From assembly GCF_009827305.1 (NCBI RefSeq), contig NZ_WTYJ01000003.1:186001-250000 (forward strand): DNA of 64,000 nucleotides, read 5' to 3'. A program made the position numbers and the translations under genes. Shown here piece after piece: positions 54,351 to 63,978 of the stretch (the first letter of the stretch is position 1; every line of letters begins with the position of its first letter). Below the pieces are notes generated by a model. That model was not told the DNA's origin and did no database searches. It saw nothing but the letters and a program-made list of their open reading frames with translations. The DNA is from Croceibacterium xixiisoli. GTDB taxonomy: Bacteria > Pseudomonadota > Alphaproteobacteria > Sphingomonadales > Sphingomonadaceae.

Positions 54351-55457
54351 ATGGCTACCGTTAACGCACCCTCTACCCATACCCTTGTTCTTCCGCACAG
54401 CCTCGCGCTCGATGGCGGGCAGGAACTCGATCGGGTGGAACTGGCGCATGAGACTTATGGCACGCTGAATGCCGATGGTTCCAACGCCATTCTGGTGTGC
54501 CACGCGCTGACCGGGGACCAGCATTTGGCCAGCCCGCATCCGATCACCGGAAAGCCGGGCTGGTGGGACCGGATGGTCGGGCCGGGCAAGCCGATCGATA
54601 CGGATCGCTTCTTCGTGGTCTGCGCCAATGTCATCGGCAGCTGCCTGGGGTCCACCGGGCCGGCCAGCATTGCGCCGGACGGGCGCCCCTATGGCATGCG
54701 TTTTCCGGTCATCACAATCCGCGACATGGTGCGCGCGCAGGTGGCGCTGCTCGATGCGCTGGGCATCGGCCGGCTGCATGCGGTGATCGGTGGATCGATG
54801 GGCGGGATGCAGGCGCTGAGCCTGGCCGCCAATTTCCCCGATCGTGCCGAGCGCGTGCTGGCCATCGCCACCACCGCCCGCCATTCGGCGCAGAACATCG
54901 CCTATCACGAGGTTGGCCGGCAGGCGATCATGGCCGATCCGGCCTGGCAGGGCGGGGAATATTACGGCACGGGCCAGACCCCGGACAAGGGGTTGGCCGT
55001 GGCGCGCATGGCTGCGCATATCACCTATCTGTCCGAGGCTGGGCTGACCGGGAAATTCGGCCGCCAGTTGCAGGATCGTGAAGCCAAAAGCTTCGGCTTC
55101 GATGCCGATTTCCAGGTGGAAAGCTATCTGCGGCACCAGGGGCTCAGCTTCACCGATCGCTTCGACGCCAATTCCTATCTTTATATCACGCGCGCGACCG
55201 ATTATTTCGATCTGGCGGAGGAGCATGGCGGGCGGCTGGTCGATGCCTTCGCCGCCTCACAGGCGCGCTTTTGCATCGTCAGCTTCGATACCGACTGGCT
55301 CTATCCCACGGCGGAATCCCGCAACATCGTCCATGCGCTCAACGCTACGGCCGCGCGGGTCAGCTTCGTGGAACTGAGCGCGCCCTATGGTCATGACAGT
55401 TTCCTGCTCGATGTGCCGGCGCTCGATCGCGTGGTGAAGGGATTCATCCAGGGATGA
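54351..55457 (+). CDS. metX: Homoserine O-acyltransferase (acetyltransferase)
   Basis: A 368-residue alpha/beta hydrolase-fold enzyme activating homoserine for methionine synthesis. [20 protein letters not shown] and the nucleophile elbow [10 protein letters not shown] are present; the late DTDWLYP and [11 protein letters not shown] carry the Asp and His of the triad. Start 54351 matches the family N-terminus, but there is no Shine-Dalgarno sequence before it, so translation may be leaderless. MetX-type enzymes may use acetyl- or succinyl-CoA; the sequence does not decide. It overlaps metW. Confidence 0.93.
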   Translation: MATVNAPSTHTLVLPHSLALDGGQELDRVELAHETYGTLNADGSNAILVCHALTGDQHLASPHPITGKPGWWDRMVGPGKPIDTDRFFVVCANVIGSCLGSTGPASIAPDGRPYGMRFPVITIRDMVRAQVALLDALGIGRLHAVIGGSMGGMQALSLAANFPDRAERVLAIATTARHSAQNIAYHEVGRQAIMADPAWQGGEYYGTGQTPDKGLAVARMAAHITYLSEAGLTGKFGRQLQDREAKSFGFDADFQVESYLRHQGLSFTDRFDANSYLYITRATDYFDLAEEHGGRLVDAFAASQARFCIVSFDTDWLYPTAESRNIVHALNATAARVSFVELSAPYGHDSFLLDVPALDRVVKGFIQG

Positions 55458-56047
55458 ACGATACGCTGCGCCCGGATCTGGCGGTGATCGCCAACCATAT
55501 CCCCACCGGCAGCCGCGTGCTCGATGTCGGATGCGGTGAAGGGGAACTGATGGCCGTCCTCAGCCATGGGGACAAGGTCGATGTGCGCGGGATCGAGATC
55601 GATCCTGAGGAAGTGGAACGCGCCGTCAGCCGCGGCCTGTCGGTCATGCAGGGCGATGCCAATCGCGATCTGGCCGCCTATCCCGACGATGCGTTTGATT
55701 ATGCGGTGCTCAGCCAGACGCTGCAGACCGCCGAACGGCCCGATCTGATGCTGGATGAATTGCTGCGGATCGGCCGCAAGGCCTTCGTCAGCTTCCCCAA
55801 TTTCGCCCATTGGCGCATGCGCTGGGCCTTGGTGACGACCGGGCGCATGCCCGTCACGCGCCATCTGCCGGTTACCTGGTATGAAACGCAGAACATCCAC
55901 CATGTGACGGTGAATGATTTCCGCGAAATGCTGCGCAAGAAGGGCGTGGCGATAGAGCGGAGCTGGTTCTTCAGCGGCCAGCATGAAATCTCCGCCCGCT
56001 GTTCCAACTGGCGGGCCGAATACGCGGTCTATCTGCTGAGCCGTTGA
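55454..56047 (+). CDS. metW: Methionine biosynthesis protein MetW
   Basis: A 197-residue SAM-methyltransferase-fold protein that partners with MetX. The SAM-binding motif is [38 protein letters not shown] and [12 protein letters not shown] are the MetW signatures. ATGA overlap with metX indicates coupling, as in most alphaproteobacteria. Confidence 0.94.
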   Translation: MNDTLRPDLAVIANHIPTGSRVLDVGCGEGELMAVLSHGDKVDVRGIEIDPEEVERAVSRGLSVMQGDANRDLAAYPDDAFDYAVLSQTLQTAERPDLMLDELLRIGRKAFVSFPNFAHWRMRWALVTTGRMPVTRHLPVTWYETQNIHHVTVNDFREMLRKKGVAIERSWFFSGQHEISARCSNWRAEYAVYLLSR

Positions 56048-56101
56048 TGCCACCTCGCTGCCGTGGGACACTCACAGGCAGAATCGGGGAAGGAACGGCG
56101 A

Positions 56102-56521
56102 ATGACTGATAGCGTAACAGCATCCGGCCAATGCCTGTGCGGCGCGGTGCAGTTCACGGCAGAACTGGCCAATCAGGAAACCGGCGCCTGCCATTGCAGC
56201 ATGTGCCGACAATGGTCGGGCGGAGTGTTTCTGTCTGTCGAAGCGAAAAGCGTGACGCTGGACCAGGCCGATCGGCTCACGGTCTACACCTCATCCGAAT
56301 GGGCGGAACGCTGTTTCTGCGCCGACTGCGGCAGTTCGCTGCTTTGGCGGACGAAGGATCAGTCGCACTATGCCGTATCGGTGCAGGCGCTGGAGAACGG
56401 CTGCGCGTTTCCGCTGACCACGCAGATCTTCATCGATGAAAAGCCGGCGGGCTACAATTTCCGCGAAAAGACCGCCGACATGACCGGCGCAGAAGTGTTC
56501 GCGGCGTTCGCATCTGAATAG
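56102..56521 (+). CDS. GFA-family (CENP-V/Gfa domain) protein
   Basis: A 139-residue zinc protein. Three Cys clusters are visible: GQCLCGAVQF, GACHCSMCRQWSGG and CFCADCGSSL, the Gfa/CENP-V zinc-binding layout. The family is often called glutathione-dependent formaldehyde-activating enzyme, though that activity is doubtful. Its location beside S-formylglutathione hydrolase and formate dehydrogenase genes is suggestive. AAGGA precedes the ATG. Confidence 0.88.
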   Translation: MTDSVTASGQCLCGAVQFTAELANQETGACHCSMCRQWSGGVFLSVEAKSVTLDQADRLTVYTSSEWAERCFCADCGSSLLWRTKDQSHYAVSVQALENGCAFPLTTQIFIDEKPAGYNFREKTADMTGAEVFAAFASE

Positions 56522-56583
56522 CTGCCTCGTCACACCGTCGCTCCAGCGCAGGATGGAGCCGCTCGCAGATAGAGAATGAGCCC

Positions 56584-57348
56584 CTATCCCGTCACCCGCA
56601 GCACACTGTCATCACGCGCCAGGCTCCACAGGCTCAGCCCCGCAGCCTCGGCGCGGGCCACCGCCATGCTGGTGGGCAGCGAAATGGTGACCAGCGCGGT
56701 TGCCCCGGCGCGCACGGCCTTTTCGACAATCTCATAGGAACAGCGCGCGCTCGACAGGATGAAGCCGGCGGCTGGATCCTGCCCGGCGGCGGCCAGCGCG
56801 CCGATCAGCTTGTCCATGGCATTGTGCCGGCCGACATCTTCGCGCGCGTGCAGGATCGCACCGTCAGGCGAACAGAACACGGCGGCATGGGCGGCTCCGG
56901 TGGCGCGGCCCAACGGCTGGTGCTCTCGCAATGATGCCAGCGCGGTAAAGATCGCCTGCGGTGCCAGAGCCGAATGCCCGGTCACCGGGGGTAGGGGGCG
57001 GGCCACGGCTTCCAGGTTTTCGATCCCGCAGAGGCCGCAGCTGGATTCCGCCACCCGCGAACGCACCCGGTCGGTCAGTTGTTCAATGCCCAGGCCGGAC
57101 AATGTGGAGCGCACGATCCAGCCCTTTTCCACTTCGACCACGGCAAGGTCAGTCAGATCGGCCGGCTGGCGGGCCAGCCCTTCGGTCAGGGCAAAGCCGA
57201 GCGCGAAATCTTCCAGATCATTCGGGCTCGCCATCATTACGGCATAGCTCAGCCCGTTGAATTCCAGCGCCACCGGCACTTCGGGCACCCATGGCCGGTC
57301 GATCGTGCGGGTTGTGCCATCGGTACGGATTTCTAAGGGGCTGGGCAT
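56584..57348 (-). CDS. fdhD: Formate dehydrogenase accessory sulfurtransferase FdhD
   Basis: A 254-residue protein that delivers sulfur to the molybdenum cofactor of formate dehydrogenase. The redox pair is in the SSCGLCGIENL segment; VPVALEFNGLSYAVMMASP, HAAVFCSPDGAILHAREDVGRHNAMDKLIG (core region ~150-180) and SSARCSYEIVEKAVRAG are diagnostic. It is the last gene of the fds operon, 109 bases after fdsD. ATG 57348 gives the family length; an ATG at 57420 is possible. Confidence 0.93.
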   Translation of the reverse strand: MPSPLEIRTDGTTRTIDRPWVPEVPVALEFNGLSYAVMMASPNDLEDFALGFALTEGLARQPADLTDLAVVEVEKGWIVRSTLSGLGIEQLTDRVRSRVAESSCGLCGIENLEAVARPLPPVTGHSALAPQAIFTALASLREHQPLGRATGAAHAAVFCSPDGAILHAREDVGRHNAMDKLIGALAAAGQDPAAGFILSSARCSYEIVEKAVRAGATALVTISLPTSMAVARAEAAGLSLWSLARDDSVLRVTG

Positions 57349-57457
57349 GGGCGTCTCTGCTGATGGGGAAGCCCATATGGGCCCAATGTCGCCACAGGCA
57401 AACGAAACAGGACGCGCCATGGCGCGCCCTGCGGGTATTTCAGCAGCAGTGCAGTGA

Positions 57458-57760
57458 TCAGCCTGCGTCGCAATGGCCCACTTCATTGACCGCATTGAAT
57501 TCGGCCACGGCCTGTTCCTTGTCTTCCTGCCCCTTGCGCAGCCGTTCCAGCGCTTCGCGCGCAATGGGGGACAGGCCCGAAATATCGTCCGAGAAAATCT
57601 GCGCCTTCATGCGCGGATCCCAGAACTTCCAGATATGCTCTGCAGTGCCTTCGACGGCTTCTTCATGGCCGCGCGATTGCAGATTGCGGGCAATCTGGTC
57701 GGCCATCCGCCGCAACTTGGCGCCGGTATCCGCACGATGTTCCTCGTCATGATCGCTCAT
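57458..57760 (-). CDS. fdsD: Formate dehydrogenase delta subunit
   Basis: A 100-residue protein typical of FdsD: KLRRMADQIARNLQSRG, HIWKFWDPRMKAQIF and LSPIAREALERLR. It is required for or associated with the soluble NAD-dependent formate dehydrogenase. ATGA overlap with fdsA. Confidence 0.92.
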   Translation of the reverse strand: MSDHDEEHRADTGAKLRRMADQIARNLQSRGHEEAVEGTAEHIWKFWDPRMKAQIFSDDISGLSPIAREALERLRKGQEDKEQAVAEFNAVNEVGHCDAG

Positions 57761-60603
57761 TCGGCCGGCTCCACTTCGGCGATCCGGCGCGACCGTTCGG
57801 CCAGTTCATTGTATTCCTGTTGCCATTCGGTCGGGCCGTTGGATGGTGTGATCTGTACCGCAGTGACCTTGTATTCCGGGCAATTGGTTGCCCAGTCGGA
57901 AAAGTCGGTCGTGACCACATTGGCCTGCGTCGTCGGGTGGTGGAACGTGGTGTACACCACGCCCGGCGCCACGCGATCGGTTACCTGCACGCGCAGGGTA
58001 GTATCGCCGGTGCGGCTGGACAGCTTGGCCCAATCGCCCGATTTCAGGCCCCGGTTTTCCGCATCGGTGGCGTGCATTTCCAGCACGTCCTCGGAATGCC
58101 AGGCGACATTGCCGGTACGGCGGGTCTGTGCGCCGACATTGTACTGGCTCAGAATTCGCCCCGTGGTCAGCAGCAGCGGGAAGCGCGGACCGGTCTTTTC
58201 GTCGGTCGGGACATATTCGGTAACAATGAATTTGCCCTTGCCGCGCACGAAGCCATCGACATGCATGATCGGCGCGCCATCGGGGAATTTGTCGTTCACC
58301 GGCCATTGCAGCGATCCTTCGGCATTGAGCCGTTCCCACGACACGCCGGTAAAGGTCGGCGTCAGGCGGGCGATTTCGGCCAGGATCTGGCTGGGGTGGG
58401 TATAGTTCCAGTCCAGCCCCATGGCATTGGCCAGCAATTGGGTTACCTCCCAATCGGCATAGCCATTGGCCGGTTCCATCACCTTGCGCACCGGCTGAAT
58501 CCGGCGTTCGGCATTGGTGAAGGTGCCATCCTTTTCCAGGAAGGTGGAACCCGGCAGGAAGACATGGGCGTAATTGGCGGTTTCGTTCAGGAACAGATCC
58601 TGCACGATCACCAGATCCATGGCGGCAAGCCCGGCCGACACATGCTTGGTATCCGGGTCGGATTGCAGAATATCTTCACCCTGGATGTAGATGCCGCGGA
58701 ACGTGCCATCCACGGCCGCATCCAGCATGTTCGGGATGCGCAGGCCCGGTTCGGAATCCAGCTTTACGCCCCAATCATCTTCGAACAGCTTGCGCGTGGC
58801 GCCATCGGAAATGTGGCGATAGCCGGACAGTTCATGCGGGAAGCTGCCCATGTCGCAGGAACCCTGCACATTGTTCTGCCCGCGCAGCGGGTTCACGCCT
58901 ACGCCCCGGCGGCCGATGTTGCCGGTCGCCATGGCCAGATTGGCGATCGACATCACGGTCGAGGAACCCTGGCTGTGTTCGGTCACGCCAAGCCCGTAAT
59001 AGATCGCACCATTGCCGCCGGTGGCGAACAGACGCGCCGCGCCGCGCACCGCTTCTGCCGGGACGCGGGTGACCGCTTCCAGGAATTCGGGGCTGTTCTT
59101 CGGATCGGAAACGAAGGCCGCCCAATCCTGATATTCGTCCCAGTCGCAGCGTTCACGAATGAACGCTTCATCAGCCAGCCCTTCGGTGACGATGACATGT
59201 GCAATGGATGTCAGCACGGCCACATTGGTGCCGGGCTGCAGCGGCAGATGGTAATCGGCCTGGATGTTGGGGCTGCGGACCAGATCGATGCGGCGCGGAT
59301 CGATCACGATCAGCTTGGCACCCTGGCGCAGGCGGCGCTTCATGCGGCTGCCGAACACAGGGTGGGCGTCGGTCGGGTTGGCGCCGATCACCATGATCAC
59401 ATCCGAATCCATGACGGAATCGAAATCCTGCGTGCCGGCGCTGGTGCCAAAGGTCTGCGACAGGCCGTAGCCGGTGGGCGAATGGCAGACGCGGGCGCAG
59501 GTATCGACATTGTTGGCGCCGAACCCGGCACGGATCAGCTTCTGCACCAGAAAGGTTTCTTCATTGGTGCAGCGGCTGGATGTAATGCCGCCCAGCGCAC
59601 GGGCGCCGGATTCGGCCTTGATCTGGCGAACCTTGTCGGCGGTATAGCGCAGCGCTTCGTCCCAGCTGACTTCGCGCCAGGGCAGGTCGATGCTGTCGCG
59701 GATCATCGGGTTCAGCACACGATCCTGATGGCTGGCATAGCCATAGGCAAAGCGGCCCTTCACGCAGCTGTGGCCACGATTGGCCTTGCCTTCCTTCCAC
59801 GGCACCATGCGCACCAGCTGTTCGCCGCGCATTTCCGCGCGGAAGGTGCAGCCCACCCCGCAATAGGCGCAGGTGGTGACCACGGCCCGTTCGGGCTTGC
59901 CGATTTCCTTGACGCTCTTTTCCTGCAGCGTGGCGGTTGGGCACGCCTGCACGCAGGCGCCGCAGCTCACGCATTCGGAGGACAGGAAATCGTCCTGGCT
60001 CTGGCCGGCGCTGACCTTGGAGGCAAAACCGCGCCCATCGATCGTCAGGGCCAGCGTTCCCTGCACTTCGTCGCAGGCGCGTACGCAGCGGCTGCAAACG
60101 ATGCATTTCGACGGATCGAAATCGAAATAGGGGTTGGAAATATCCATCGTGGCGCCGAGGTTGTTTTTCCCCTCGTAGCCATAGCGCACATCGCGCAGGC
60201 CCACGGCGGCGGCCTGATCCTGCAGTTCGCAGTCATTGTTGGCAGAACAGGTCAGGCAGTCGAGCGGATGGTCGGAGATGTAGAGTTCCATCACCCCCTT
60301 GCGCAGCTTTTCCAGGCGCGGGGTCTGGGTCTTCACCTTCATGCCCGGGCCGACCGGCGTGGTGCAGCTGGCGGGCGTGCCGCGTGCGCCTTCGATCTCG
60401 ACCAGGCACAGCCGGCAGGATCCGAAGGCCTTCACATTGTCCGTCGCGCACAGCTTGGGGATCGATCCGCCGATCTCGGCGGCGGCGCGCATCACGCTGG
60501 TGCCGGCCGGCACGGTGACTTCGCGACCATCGATGGAAAGCGTCACCATCTGGTCCGATTTGGATTCAGGGGTGCCGAAATCCTTTTCGCGTTCAAATCC
60601 CAT
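57757..60603 (-). CDS. fdsA: NAD-dependent formate dehydrogenase alpha subunit (Mo, Fe-S)
   Basis: A 948-residue catalytic subunit of the cytoplasmic FdsABG-type enzyme. The N-terminal [2Fe-2S] domain has CRLCLVEIEGARGTPASC, and a His-Cys cluster site lies in LDCLTCSANNDCELQ. Two [4Fe-4S] sites follow (KCIVCSRCVRACDE, CVSCGACVQACPT), then the Mo-bis-MGD domain (CAYCGVGCTF; the catalytic Cys in ARVCHSPTGYG, not selenocysteine; GANPTDAHPV). The C-terminal MGD lid is LTTGRILSQYN. It overlaps the mobA stop by 11 bases. Confidence 0.96.
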   Translation of the reverse strand: MGFEREKDFGTPESKSDQMVTLSIDGREVTVPAGTSVMRAAAEIGGSIPKLCATDNVKAFGSCRLCLVEIEGARGTPASCTTPVGPGMKVKTQTPRLEKLRKGVMELYISDHPLDCLTCSANNDCELQDQAAAVGLRDVRYGYEGKNNLGATMDISNPYFDFDPSKCIVCSRCVRACDEVQGTLALTIDGRGFASKVSAGQSQDDFLSSECVSCGACVQACPTATLQEKSVKEIGKPERAVVTTCAYCGVGCTFRAEMRGEQLVRMVPWKEGKANRGHSCVKGRFAYGYASHQDRVLNPMIRDSIDLPWREVSWDEALRYTADKVRQIKAESGARALGGITSSRCTNEETFLVQKLIRAGFGANNVDTCARVCHSPTGYGLSQTFGTSAGTQDFDSVMDSDVIMVIGANPTDAHPVFGSRMKRRLRQGAKLIVIDPRRIDLVRSPNIQADYHLPLQPGTNVAVLTSIAHVIVTEGLADEAFIRERCDWDEYQDWAAFVSDPKNSPEFLEAVTRVPAEAVRGAARLFATGGNGAIYYGLGVTEHSQGSSTVMSIANLAMATGNIGRRGVGVNPLRGQNNVQGSCDMGSFPHELSGYRHISDGATRKLFEDDWGVKLDSEPGLRIPNMLDAAVDGTFRGIYIQGEDILQSDPDTKHVSAGLAAMDLVIVQDLFLNETANYAHVFLPGSTFLEKDGTFTNAERRIQPVRKVMEPANGYADWEVTQLLANAMGLDWNYTHPSQILAEIARLTPTFTGVSWERLNAEGSLQWPVNDKFPDGAPIMHVDGFVRGKGKFIVTEYVPTDEKTGPRFPLLLTTGRILSQYNVGAQTRRTGNVAWHSEDVLEMHATDAENRGLKSGDWAKLSSRTGDTTLRVQVTDRVAPGVVYTTFHHPTTQANVVTTDFSDWATNCPEYKVTAVQITPSNGPTEWQQEYNELAERSRRIAEVEPAE

Positions 60604-61123
60604 TGTCTTGCTCCATCGCGGCCAGATCGGCCGGGGTGTTGATATTGGCAGGTTTCGCGGCGGTTTTTACGCTGCGGGCACCGGCGGCATCGGCGAAGGC
60701 CATCATCGAATGGCTCCCTTCGCCCAGAAGAATATTCCGCGCTGTATCCGCTGATGATGCCAGCCAGTGGCCAATCACCGGTTGTGCTTCCAGATAAGCG
60801 GGCGCGGGGGAAAGAAGTTCCAGCAGATTGGCCGGCAGGGAATGGGAATCGACCGCACAGCTCAGCACCGTGCGATAGGATTCATCCTGCGCATAGGTCA
60901 GCGCGGCGGCCAAACCTGCCAACGGGCCCATGCCCGGTCGCGGCCAGTCGGGCAGACAGGGCGCAGGGCCGGTTGCCCGCCCGACGATCACGACATGGTC
61001 GCACCATCCGGACAGATTATCGACCGCGCGCGCTATCAGCGTGCGTCCGTGCAATTCGGCCAACGCCTTGTCACTGCCGAAGCGTGACGATTGCCCACCG
61101 GCCAGAACCACACCCAGGATCAT
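60593..61123 (-). CDS. mobA: Molybdenum cofactor guanylyltransferase
   Basis: A 176-residue nucleotidyltransferase. The signature GVVLAGGQSSRFGSDKAL binds GTP; GMGPLAGLAAAL and the Asp of SCAVDSHSLP follow. It attaches GMP to molybdopterin, giving the MGD form used by FdsA. ATG 61123 with GGGAGAGG is preferred over ATG 61138. It is placed between fdsB and fdsA, overlapping fdsA. Confidence 0.88.
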   Translation of the reverse strand: MILGVVLAGGQSSRFGSDKALAELHGRTLIARAVDNLSGWCDHVVIVGRATGPAPCLPDWPRPGMGPLAGLAAALTYAQDESYRTVLSCAVDSHSLPANLLELLSPAPAYLEAQPVIGHWLASSADTARNILLGEGSHSMMAFADAAGARSVKTAAKPANINTPADLAAMEQDNGI

Positions 61124-61145
61124 TGCTGCCTCTCCCATGGCCGCC

Positions 61146-62705
61146 TCACGCGTTGCTGGTGTCCAGCACACGCGCGGCCGGCTGCTCGGGCGGGCCGGTG
61201 AAATCCTCCGGCCAATGCTGCAGCGCGCTCATCACCGGATAGGGAGTGAAGCCGCCCAGCGCGCAAAGCGAACCGAATTTCATCGTTTCGCACAGATCGG
61301 TCAGCAGGGCGATTTCCTGATCCTGCCCTCTACCGCCATCCTTGCGGGCATTGTGCATCTGCGGCGTCAGTTCCAGCCTGTCGCGCTGGCGGCCACCGGC
61401 ACGGATCCGGTCGATCAGTTCCACGCCGCGCGTCGAACCGATGCGGCAGGGGGTGCATTTGCCGCAGCTTTCCGCCGCACAGAATTCCATGGCGAAACGG
61501 GCCATGGCGCCCATGTCGGCGGTGTCGTCGAACACGGTGATCCCGCCATGGCCGATCAGCGCGTCCGCCTTGGTATATTCCTCGTAATCGAACCGGATAT
61601 CGAACTGATCGGGGTGGAGATAGGCGCCCAGCGGGCCACCCACCTGCACCGCCTTGACCGGGCGACCGCTTTCGGTGCCGCCTCCGATGGTGTTGATCAG
61701 ATCGTCCAGCGTGATGCCGAAAGCTGCCTCATACAGGCCGCCATGCTTGATGTTGCCGGCCAGCTGGATCGGCATTGTGCCCTTGGACCGGCCCATGCCG
61801 AGCCCGTCATAGGCCGCAGCCCCGCCTTCGCTCAGAATATGCGGCACGGCAGCCAGGGTCAGCACATTGTTGACCACGGTCGGCCGGCCGAACAGCCCTT
61901 CCAGCGCGGGCAGCGGCGGCTTGGCGCGCACTTCGCCGCGCCGGCCTTCCAGTGAATTGAGCAGCGATGTTTCCTCGCCGCAGACATAGGCGCCCGCGCC
62001 CATGCGCACTTCACAGCGGAACGGCGCGATGATGTCGCGGCACAGCCGCAGCGCTTCGTTCAGCTTGGCAATCGCGTCGGGATATTCGCTGCGGCAATAG
62101 ATATAGCCCTGATTGGCGCCCACGGCTTCGCCGGCGATCGCCAGCCCTTCGATCAGGGCATAGGGATCGCCTTCCATCAGCATGCGATCGGCAAAGGTGC
62201 CGCTGTCGCCTTCGTCGGCATTGCAGACGATGTATTTCTGCGGGGCGACGGCCTGCATCACCGTGCGCCATTTGATCCCGGCGGGGAAACCGGCGCCGCC
62301 ACGGCCGCGCAGGCCGGATTGCAGCACTTCTTCCACGATCGCTTCGCTGCCGATCTGGCGCGCGCGGCGCAGGCCGGCCCAGCCACCGGTCGCCTCGTAA
62401 TCTTCCAGGCTGGTCGGGCGGGTGCGCCCGGCGCGGCGGAAGGTCAGCCGCTCCTGGCCAGCGATGAAGGGGTGGTCGGCAATCACGCCGATCGCCTTGG
62501 CGGAGGATCCGTCCAGAATGGCATCGACATCGGCCAGCGTGGCCGGGCCAAAACCCTTGCCGTCCACTTCGACCAGCGGTTCCAGCCAGTGCATGCCCCA
62601 GCTGCTGGTGCGCTGCACCTCATGCCCCTTCTTGGCGAAGGCGGCGGCGATGGCGTCTGCGCCCAGCGCACGGGCGAGAGCGTCGTCGGAAATGCGAATG
62701 ATCAT
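61146..62705 (-). CDS. fdsB: NAD-dependent formate dehydrogenase beta subunit (NuoF-like)
   Basis: A 519-residue diaphorase subunit. A thioredoxin-like N-terminal ~110 residues precede the NuoF-like part: SGLRGRGGAGFPAGIKW (NADH), VCNADEGDSGTFADR (FMN), GAGAYVCGEETSLLNSLEG and the [4Fe-4S] site ESCGKCTPCRIG. It receives electrons from FdsA and reduces NAD+. ATGA overlap with fdsG. Confidence 0.95.
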   Translation of the reverse strand: MIIRISDDALARALGADAIAAAFAKKGHEVQRTSSWGMHWLEPLVEVDGKGFGPATLADVDAILDGSSAKAIGVIADHPFIAGQERLTFRRAGRTRPTSLEDYEATGGWAGLRRARQIGSEAIVEEVLQSGLRGRGGAGFPAGIKWRTVMQAVAPQKYIVCNADEGDSGTFADRMLMEGDPYALIEGLAIAGEAVGANQGYIYCRSEYPDAIAKLNEALRLCRDIIAPFRCEVRMGAGAYVCGEETSLLNSLEGRRGEVRAKPPLPALEGLFGRPTVVNNVLTLAAVPHILSEGGAAAYDGLGMGRSKGTMPIQLAGNIKHGGLYEAAFGITLDDLINTIGGGTESGRPVKAVQVGGPLGAYLHPDQFDIRFDYEEYTKADALIGHGGITVFDDTADMGAMARFAMEFCAAESCGKCTPCRIGSTRGVELIDRIRAGGRQRDRLELTPQMHNARKDGGRGQDQEIALLTDLCETMKFGSLCALGGFTPYPVMSALQHWPEDFTGPPEQPAARVLDTSNA

Positions 62706-63133
62706 CGGGCGTTCTCGATCACTTGAGCCAGACCAGCGGCATCGAGCCGCGCGTGCAGCGTGTCACCGACCCGCGCATTGGGGCCGGCGCTGCACAGGCC
62801 CAGGCAATAGACCGTGCTCAGCTTCACCCGGTCGCCGGCCAGCGCCTGCGCCTGGGCCATCAGCGATTCGACGCCGCGTGCCTTGCAGGATTCGGCCCGG
62901 CAGATCTGCACTACGGGGCGATTGTCGGCGGTGGGGTGGAAATCATGATAGAAACTGACCACGCCGTGTACCTCGGCGCGGCTCAGATTCAGCGCTTCGG
63001 CCACGATCAATTCGGAATCAGCATCAACGCATCCGAATTCGGCCTGAATATCATGCAGGATCGGCAACATCGCGCCTTCCTGGGTCTTATGGTCGGCGAT
63101 GATCTCGCCGATTTTCTGTTCTTTCGAACCCAA
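62702..63133 (-). CDS. fdsG: NAD-dependent formate dehydrogenase gamma subunit (NuoE-like)
   Basis: A 143-residue [2Fe-2S] thioredoxin-like subunit. The cluster cysteines are in VQICRAESCKARG and VYCLGLCSAGPNA. The gene starts with TTG, 2 bases after the fghA stop; AAAGG lies 8 bases before it, inside the fghA coding end, so its translation is coupled to fghA. Confidence 0.92.
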   Translation of the reverse strand: MGSKEQKIGEIIADHKTQEGAMLPILHDIQAEFGCVDADSELIVAEALNLSRAEVHGVVSFYHDFHPTADNRPVVQICRAESCKARGVESLMAQAQALAGDRVKLSTVYCLGLCSAGPNARVGDTLHARLDAAGLAQVIENAR

Positions 63134-63135
63134 TC

Positions 63136-63978
63136 TTACAACCTTTCAGCATGCCATCTCACATGATCCGTCATGAAGGTTGAGATGAAGAAATATGAAT
63201 GATCATACCCTTCCTGCATGCGGATCTTGGCTGATATATCGGCCTTTTGGCAGGCTTCGTCTAGTCGTTCAGTTTGCAACTGTGTCGCAAGAAAAGCGTC
63301 CGCAGTTCCCTGATCCACCAGCAGATCGGGCAGGCGGGCGCCGTCTTCGATCAGCGCACAGGCATCATATTCGCGCCATTTCGCGCGGTCATCGCCCAGA
63401 TATCCGGTCAGCGCTTTCTCGCCCCAGGGGCAGTTGAGCGGGCTGACGATCGGTGAAAAGGCGCTGACCGAACGGAAGCGGCCGGGATTGCGCAGCGCGA
63501 TGGTCAGTGCACCGTGGCCGCCCATCGAATGCCCGGTGATACCCTGCCGCTCCATATCGACCGGGAAATGCGCGGCGATCAGCGCAGGCAGTTCCTGTTC
63601 GATGTAAGACCGCATGCGGAAATTGGCCGCCCAAGGTTCCTGCGTCGCATCGACATAGAAACCCGCGCCCTTGCCGAAATCATAGGCTTCGTCATCGGGC
63701 ACATCATCGCCACGCGGGCTGGTGTCGGGCGCGATGAAGATGATGCCCTGTTCGGCGCAGGCCTGCCGGTACTCACCCTTTTCCATGACATTGGCATGGG
63801 TGCAGGTGAGCCCGGACAGATAGAACAGCACCGGCAGTTTCGCGCCCGGTGCGTGGTCGGGCACGAAAACGGCGAAGGTCATCGGGGTGCCGGTTTCGGT
63901 GGACTGGTGGGTATAGACCCCCTGCGTGCCGCCGAAGGATCGGTTTTCCGAAACGGTTTCCAGATTGCTTGCCGTCAT
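63136..63978 (-). CDS. fghA: S-formylglutathione hydrolase
   Basis: A 280-residue esterase-D-type hydrolase that frees formate from S-formylglutathione. LPVLFYLSGLTCTHAN, the nucleophile GITGHSMGGHGAL, the acid in DLLVDQGTADAF and the His in GYDHSYFFISTF form the family pattern. It is the first gene of the fds operon in this window; an upstream adhC-type gene may lie beyond the right edge. Confidence 0.94.
   Translation of the reverse strand: MTASNLETVSENRSFGGTQGVYTHQSTETGTPMTFAVFVPDHAPGAKLPVLFYLSGLTCTHANVMEKGEYRQACAEQGIIFIAPDTSPRGDDVPDDEAYDFGKGAGFYVDATQEPWAANFRMRSYIEQELPALIAAHFPVDMERQGITGHSMGGHGALTIALRNPGRFRSVSAFSPIVSPLNCPWGEKALTGYLGDDRAKWREYDACALIEDGARLPDLLVDQGTADAFLATQLQTERLDEACQKADISAKIRMQEGYDHSYFFISTFMTDHVRWHAERL

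Noticed and set aside
57820-60642. Open frame of about 940 codons antisense to fdsA
   Set aside because: Shadow of fdsA; composition is Gly/His/Arg/Ala-rich with no recognisable domain.
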